Assembly: GCA_029553475.1 (NCBI GenBank)
Contig: JAKPKV010000077.1
Location: forward strand, 1-64,000
DNA length: 64,000 nt
Direction: 5' to 3'
DNA from: Armatimonadota bacterium
Lineage (GTDB): Bacteria > Armatimonadota > Hebobacteria > CAIYQO01
Positions within the stretch are counted from its first letter, which is position 1. Each line of letters begins with the position of its first letter. Below are positions 60,313 through 64,000 of the stretch, in pieces. The position numbers and the translations under genes were made by a program. Under the pieces are notes generated by a model. It did no database searches. It was given only the letters and a program-made list of their open reading frames with translations, and was not told where the DNA came from.

Positions 60313-60417
60313 AAGGGACAGACTCCGCATGGCAGGGCTGGACGGCGCCCGACACGGGGCGGCGGCGATGCTGCCGAGTGCGTATTCGGCCATGCGGAGT
60401 CAGTCCCAGCGGGACCG
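60313..60417 (-). repeat. 104-bp inverted repeat of the 60-kb mosaic, right
   Basis: Reverse complement of 59795-59898, ending 20 bases before the stop of the PAS-GGDEF gene. Confidence 0.88.
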
Positions 60418-60436
60418 GCGAAATCCACAGAACCCG

Positions 60437-61339
60437 TCAGCGCTCCGTCGGCGCTGCCGCCCCCCGGCTGTTCTGGATGAAAATGTGATCAATGCGCTCC
60501 ATGAGGGTATCCACCGTATCGGCGGGGGAGACGATGGTGGTGCCGAAGGTGACGGTGGGGGAGAGGATGCCGCCGTCCACTTCGAGGAAGGCGCTCTCCA
60601 CCATGCGCTGCAGCTTATCGGCGACGACGTTCAGCCCGGCGGTGCTCTGATTCACCAGGATGACGAGGAACTCGTCTTTGCTCCAGCGGCAGACGGCGTC
60701 GCTGGAGCGTACGGCGTGCTGCAGCGTCTGCGCCACCATGTGCAGCACGCGGTCGCCGATGTCGCGCCCGTAGCGGGTATTGATGCCTTTCAGGTTGTCA
60801 ATGTCCACGGTGAGCACGCTGAAGAGCACGCCGTAGCGCGTCCACTCGCCCATGCGGCTCTCCAGCAGGCGGCGGGCGTCGCGGCGGTTGCCCACCTCGG
60901 TGAGCGGATCGAGCAGCGCCAGCTCGTCCAGCCGCCGCAGCAGGAGCTGCGAGGCGTGCCAGGCGCTGTCATCGCTAAGGATCTCCACCGCGCCGCAGAT
61001 CGCGCCGGCGTCGTCGCGCATCGGCGTCACCCGCGCGTAGACGGGGATGCGGTGGCCGTCTTTGTGATGCAGGAAGACGTGGGAGTCGCGGACCTCCCCG
61101 TCGTGCAGCGTCTGCTGCAGCGGGCCGCTGTCGGCGCAGAGCGGGCGGCCGTGCTCGTCCACGTGCATCAGCACCGGGCTGGTGCAGCGCTGCCCGAGCA
61201 TCTCCGCGGCGGCGTAGCCGGTCAGCGCCTCCGCGCTGGCGTTCCAGTAGCTGATGGAGAGGTCCGGCGCCACCGCGTAGACCGCGTCGTACAGGTGGTC
61301 AAGGATCGCCCGCGCCGATTTCCCGCTGATCCCGTGCAT
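60437..61339 (-). CDS. PAS-GGDEF protein with degenerate GGDEF motif
   Basis: Cytoplasmic sensor of 300 aa. Start ATG 61339, 6 bases after GAGGAG; ATG 61342 and GTG 61360 are alternatives. PAS domain about 8-125: LDHLYDAVYAVAPDLSISYW, PVYARVTPMRDDAGAICGAV. GGDEF domain about 140-300: LALLDPLTEVGNRRDARRLL, LTVDIDNLKGINTRYGRDIG. The signature GG(D/E)EF is replaced by S220-K-D-E-F224 (CRWSKDEFLVIL), so the two glycines needed for GTP binding are missing. The cyclase is probably inactive or acts as a GTP or c-di-GMP receptor. No EAL domain. Confidence 0.86.
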   Translation of the reverse strand: MHGISGKSARAILDHLYDAVYAVAPDLSISYWNASAEALTGYAAAEMLGQRCTSPVLMHVDEHGRPLCADSGPLQQTLHDGEVRDSHVFLHHKDGHRIPVYARVTPMRDDAGAICGAVEILSDDSAWHASQLLLRRLDELALLDPLTEVGNRRDARRLLESRMGEWTRYGVLFSVLTVDIDNLKGINTRYGRDIGDRVLHMVAQTLQHAVRSSDAVCRWSKDEFLVILVNQSTAGLNVVADKLQRMVESAFLEVDGGILSPTVTFGTTIVSPADTVDTLMERIDHIFIQNSRGAAAPTER

Positions 61340-61451
61340 CATCGTCTCCTCTGCCGTCACACGTGCGGAAGACCGCCTCTTCCGTTATTCCACATCGTCG
61401 GCCCCCGACCCCGGCCATCCCCGTCGTGGAGAAGCGGGGCCGACAGGCTCA

Positions 61452-62534
61452 TCATTCCCGCCCCAGCGCCGCCGCGACCTCGGCGAGCTGGTCCATCACC
61501 GGCAGCGTGTTCGGGCATTGGGGCTCGCAGGCGCCGCAGCGGGCGCAGGCGGCGGCGCGCTTGGCGGGGTCCATGCCGGCATATTGCCCGGCGGCCCAGT
61601 CCAGCAGGCCGTAGACCTTCGCGTAGTTGTACAGGCGAAAATTGCCGGGGATATCCACGCCGCTGGGGCAGTCCATGCAGTAGCCGCAGGCGGTGCAGAA
61701 CTGCTGGCCGAGGGCGGCGAACTCGTCAAGGATGGCGTCCATCCGCGCGTGGTCGGCGCCCTGGAAGGCGTTCACCGTGTCCACGTTCTCCGCCAGCATC
61801 TCCAGCGTGTTCATCCCGCTGCAGGCGCAGCTCACGTGGGGATTCGCCAGCACGAACTGCAGCGCGGCGGCGGCGGTGGTGTGCGCCCCGCCGGGCATGA
61901 GCGCCTGCAGTTGCGGCGCCGGGGCGGAGAGCATGCCGCCGGCCACCGGGCACATGGCGATGACCCCCACGCCCAACGCGCCGGCGCGGGCGATGGCCGG
62001 CGCGTAAGCGCGGTTGAGCATATTGTAGGGAATCGTCAAACTGTCGAAGAGGCCGGTCTCGATGAGCGCGATGTCATGCTCCGGCGTGTCGTGCCCGGTG
62101 AAGCCGATGTGGCCGATCAGCCCCTCGGCGCGCGCCTGATCCAGCGCCTCCAGCGCCCCGCCTTTCTTCGTCAGCATCTCCAGCCGGTCCAGGCTGAACC
62201 AGCCCACCTGAAAGAACTCCAGGTAGTCCACGCCGAGGATCTCCAGCTGCCGCTCGATCTCTTCGCGGTAGCTGCCGACGGTGGTCTCCGCGCTGATGCC
62301 CGCCTTGCCGGAGACGATCAGCCCGCGGCTGCGCCCTTTCAGCCCCCCGGCGGTGAGGTGCTGGCACCTGCCGTTGATATACCCGCGCGTGGTCTCAAAA
62401 TAGTTCACCCCGGCGGCGATGGCGGCATCCACCACCCGCGCCGCCAGCTCCGGGTCGTGCTCCGGCAGGCGCATGCACCCCATCGCCAGCGCCGAGACCT
62501 GCAACCCGGTCTTTCCCAATGGCCGATACTGCAT
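61452..62534 (-). CDS. Aldo/keto reductase with C-terminal 4Fe-4S ferredoxin domain
   Basis: Protein of 360 aa: AKR barrel (about 1-270; LGKTGLQVSALAMGCMRLPE, GVNYFETTRGYINGRCQ) fused to a ferredoxin-like domain. The latter holds two Cys clusters: FCTACGYCMDCPSGVDIP (about 283-300) and CARCGACEPQCP (330-341). The AKR tetrad is altered: Asp to Glu (FETTRGY) and the His position reads FFQVGWFS, where QxHG-like is usual, so the ordinary carbonyl chemistry may be lost. Such fusions are thought to couple NAD(P)H to iron-sulfur electron transfer. Start ATG 62534 with GAGGGGTGTTC. Confidence 0.86.
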   Translation of the reverse strand: MQYRPLGKTGLQVSALAMGCMRLPEHDPELAARVVDAAIAAGVNYFETTRGYINGRCQHLTAGGLKGRSRGLIVSGKAGISAETTVGSYREEIERQLEILGVDYLEFFQVGWFSLDRLEMLTKKGGALEALDQARAEGLIGHIGFTGHDTPEHDIALIETGLFDSLTIPYNMLNRAYAPAIARAGALGVGVIAMCPVAGGMLSAPAPQLQALMPGGAHTTAAAALQFVLANPHVSCACSGMNTLEMLAENVDTVNAFQGADHARMDAILDEFAALGQQFCTACGYCMDCPSGVDIPGNFRLYNYAKVYGLLDWAAGQYAGMDPAKRAAACARCGACEPQCPNTLPVMDQLAEVAAALGRE

Positions 62535-62710
62535 GAACACCCCTCGTTTCAGCTCGTTTCAGCTAAACGTCCCATGTTATTCGATACGGGAGGACGCGTA
62601 TCCTTGTCGGCGTGGGGCCGTCTACCCAAGCCTCCCTCCCGCTCCCCTCTCCCGGAGGTCGAGGGGCGTGCGCGGCTATGCGGGAACCGCGGCGCGCCGG
62701 CGTCTCGCCC

Positions 62711-64000
62711 TCAAAAGAGCGGAGGCAGGATGGCTTGCTTCTCCCACAGCGGATCACGGCCCGCCGGCGTCGTCCGCCTCGCGCCGGCATACGACACGCC
62801 CGCGGTCAGCGGCAGCCCCTGCTCGTCCGCCAGGCGGAAGTAGAGGCGCCAGGATTCGTGGCCGTGCGCGACTTTCAGCAGCACCGGGTTCTCGCCCGTT
62901 TTCAGGGTGACGAAGGCGCGGTCCTGGTCCTTGTAGGCCAGGCGGTAGCCGTTATTGTACACCACGCGCTCGCCGTTCACCCATACCGCCAGCCGCTCGT
63001 CGCCGCCGGTCATCACCTGCACGGTGCGGTCGCGGTCGGAGACGATGGTCGCCGCCAGGTAGGCGATGACGCCGCGATTGGGATCGAACGGCGCCAGCAG
63101 GTCCACCGGCTGGTCGGAGAGCGCCGGCTCCTCCACGTTGAGCAGCGGGCGCCACTGCACCGGCGCCGGGCCGTTTTCGCCCGCGTTGAGTCCGGTGTAG
63201 GTCGCCTGCAGGTTCAGCCCCTGCTCCGGGCCGAACTCCTTGAGCTGAAAATTCTGCCCGGCGTAGTCCAGGTTGTCGAAGGGGCCGACGATGTACCAGT
63301 CATGGAAGAAGGTCTGATGCGGACGGGCCACATCGGACAACTGCCCGCTCGCAGCGGGGATGCCCCATGGGAAAAACGGCCACCCTCCACGCTGCCGCAG
63401 CGCCTTCAGGTGCACCGTCGGCCCGAGCGGCACGACCCACGCCGGTCCGTCTGCCAGGGTGACGGTCGCCAGTTTTTGCAGCGGCGCGCCGTTGAAGACG
63501 ACCGCCGGCTGCCGCGCGAAGCCGGTGAGCAGCAGCGCCGTCGCCAGGGTCGGGTAGCCCCGCTGCTCCGGTTTCAGCTGGTAGTCAATCCACGCCGTGC
63601 CGTCCGCCGGGTTGATGCGCATGCGGGTCATCCCCAGCCGGCCGTCCGCGCGCACCTCCTGCCCGCCGGGCAGAAGGAAACGGAAATATATCGGGTCGGG
63701 CATCGGGTTGTAGGCGGTGTAGGTGCCGCTTTGCGTCTCCGCCAGCAGGTAGGTGCGGTAGCCGGGCTCGGAGAGCAGCGTCGCCCCGCCTTTCTTCAGC
63801 ACCCCCGTGCTCCCCTGGATGCTCCACGGCGTGTCGCGCTGGATGCCTGCGGGCAGGTAGTCATTCGCGCCATTCACCCGGATATACCGGGGCCAGGACT
63901 GCCCGGAGTAGAAGGTCTTGTCCATCTCCCAGGCGTGGAAGCCCATCTCCAGCGTGTCCTCGCCGCTGCGATAGGTGATGGCATGATAATGGCCGGCATC
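62711..64000 (-). CDS. Large beta-rich extracellular-type protein, C-terminal 429 residues (5' end outside window)
   Basis: The frame continues beyond base 64000 (18 extra codons after the Met at 63946 are visible), so the start is not known. The visible part has an N-terminal beta-sandwich (YRTYLLAETQSGTYTAYNPM, PIYFRFLLPGGQEVRADGRL, GMTRMRINPADGTAWIDYQL). Two PA14/galactose-binding-like segments follow (FHDWYIVGPFDNLDYAGQNF; ERLAVWVNGERVVYNNGYRL, then FVTLKTGENPVLLKVAHG). The WYIVGPFDN pattern is common in large glycan-acting proteins of Planctomycetota and Armatimonadota. No catalytic residues are seen in this part. Confidence 0.7.
   Translation of the reverse strand, partial: DAGHYHAITYRSGEDTLEMGFHAWEMDKTFYSGQSWPRYIRVNGANDYLPAGIQRDTPWSIQGSTGVLKKGGATLLSEPGYRTYLLAETQSGTYTAYNPMPDPIYFRFLLPGGQEVRADGRLGMTRMRINPADGTAWIDYQLKPEQRGYPTLATALLLTGFARQPAVVFNGAPLQKLATVTLADGPAWVVPLGPTVHLKALRQRGGWPFFPWGIPAASGQLSDVARPHQTFFHDWYIVGPFDNLDYAGQNFQLKEFGPEQGLNLQATYTGLNAGENGPAPVQWRPLLNVEEPALSDQPVDLLAPFDPNRGVIAYLAATIVSDRDRTVQVMTGGDERLAVWVNGERVVYNNGYRLAYKDQDRAFVTLKTGENPVLLKVAHGHESWRLYFRLADEQGLPLTAGVSYAGARRTTPAGRDPLWEKQAILPPLF

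Larger units (their letters stand above)
59741..60436. other. Mosaic of nested repeats with no gene
   Basis: A 696-base region. Outer inverted repeats of about 104 bases (59795-59898 and 60313-60417, two or three mismatches) carry GACTGACTCCGCATGGCCGA and ATACGCACTCGGCAGC. Inner inverted pair GTAGTCCGCGCCCTCCGCGG (59975-60003) against 60060-60090. A direct copy of the 6560-6635 repeat lies at 60117-60190, and a partial extra copy of the outer repeat at 60273-60300. Open frames seen here are Arg/Pro-rich and not coding-like. Confidence 0.75.

Overview
The window looks like a chromosomal segment of a member of the Armatimonadota. The main evidence is a prepilin-like protein (minus strand, start 10966) with the [17 protein letters not shown] / [13 protein letters not shown] leader typical of that phylum. 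High GC, many unusual glycoside hydrolases and several families typical of this phylum (DUF5693, DUF5671, GspG-like tails) agree with it. There are no rRNA, tRNA or CRISPR features. Genes are mostly single or in short operons separated by repeat-rich spacers.

Layout. 1-1.4 kb: the start of hisD, with comEA upstream. 1.7-8.6 kb: a large secreted protein with a PHP-like domain, a GspG-tailed protein, a CreD-like membrane protein and a thioferritin-like protein. 8.6-14.7 kb: a URO-D family protein, the prepilin, a beta-helix remnant, rex, a PilB/GspE ATPase and a copper-amine-oxidase-N/Gmad2 protein. 15-21 kb: a GH42 beta-galactosidase, a REP-associated tyrosine transposase (RAYT) between two hairpins, a second GH42-like enzyme and a divergent HpcH/HpaI aldolase. 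21-25.6 kb: mqnD, then an alpha/beta hydrolase-M19 dipeptidase-DUF58 operon. 26-31 kb: membrane and DUF4253 proteins, a frameshifted DUF559 nuclease inside perfect 42-bp inverted repeats, a DUF3298-type protein and a PstS-like binding protein. 31-38.8 kb: a glycan cluster of GH95, GH29 and GH31 enzymes with a nucleotidyltransferase pair inserted. 38.9-43.5 kb: two tandem paralogous secreted proteins of about 750 residues. 43.7-53 kb: a second nucleotidyltransferase/small-protein pair, NTF2-like and DUF5671 proteins, a 55-aa membrane protein, a PHP phosphoesterase, a conserved protein, dusB and a DUF1460 protein. 53.7-64 kb: purM, DUF5693, an AGE-family epimerase, a deoxyhypusine-synthase-like protein, a repeat block, a PAS-GGDEF protein with a degenerate motif, a ferredoxin-tailed aldo/keto reductase and a truncated PA14-like protein.

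Function. The glycoside hydrolases (GH42, GH42-like, GH95, GH29, GH31), the AGE epimerase, the keto-acid aldolase and the binding proteins suggest a saprophyte that removes galactose, fucose and xylose or glucose side chains from plant or mucin-type glycans. PilB, ComEA and the prepilin indicate type IV pili or DNA uptake. MqnD indicates menaquinone synthesis by the futalosine route, and Rex indicates NADH-responsive control.

The most unusual aspect is the intergenic DNA. At least nine repeat families were read directly, many as inverted pairs or long palindromes. They include 110-135 bp palindromes with about 30-bp terminal inverted repeats, a RAYT flanked by inverted hairpins, an identical 23-bp element near start codons, (GATGAC)-type tracts, and a GGCAGG/CGCGGAAA module upstream of at least seven genes.
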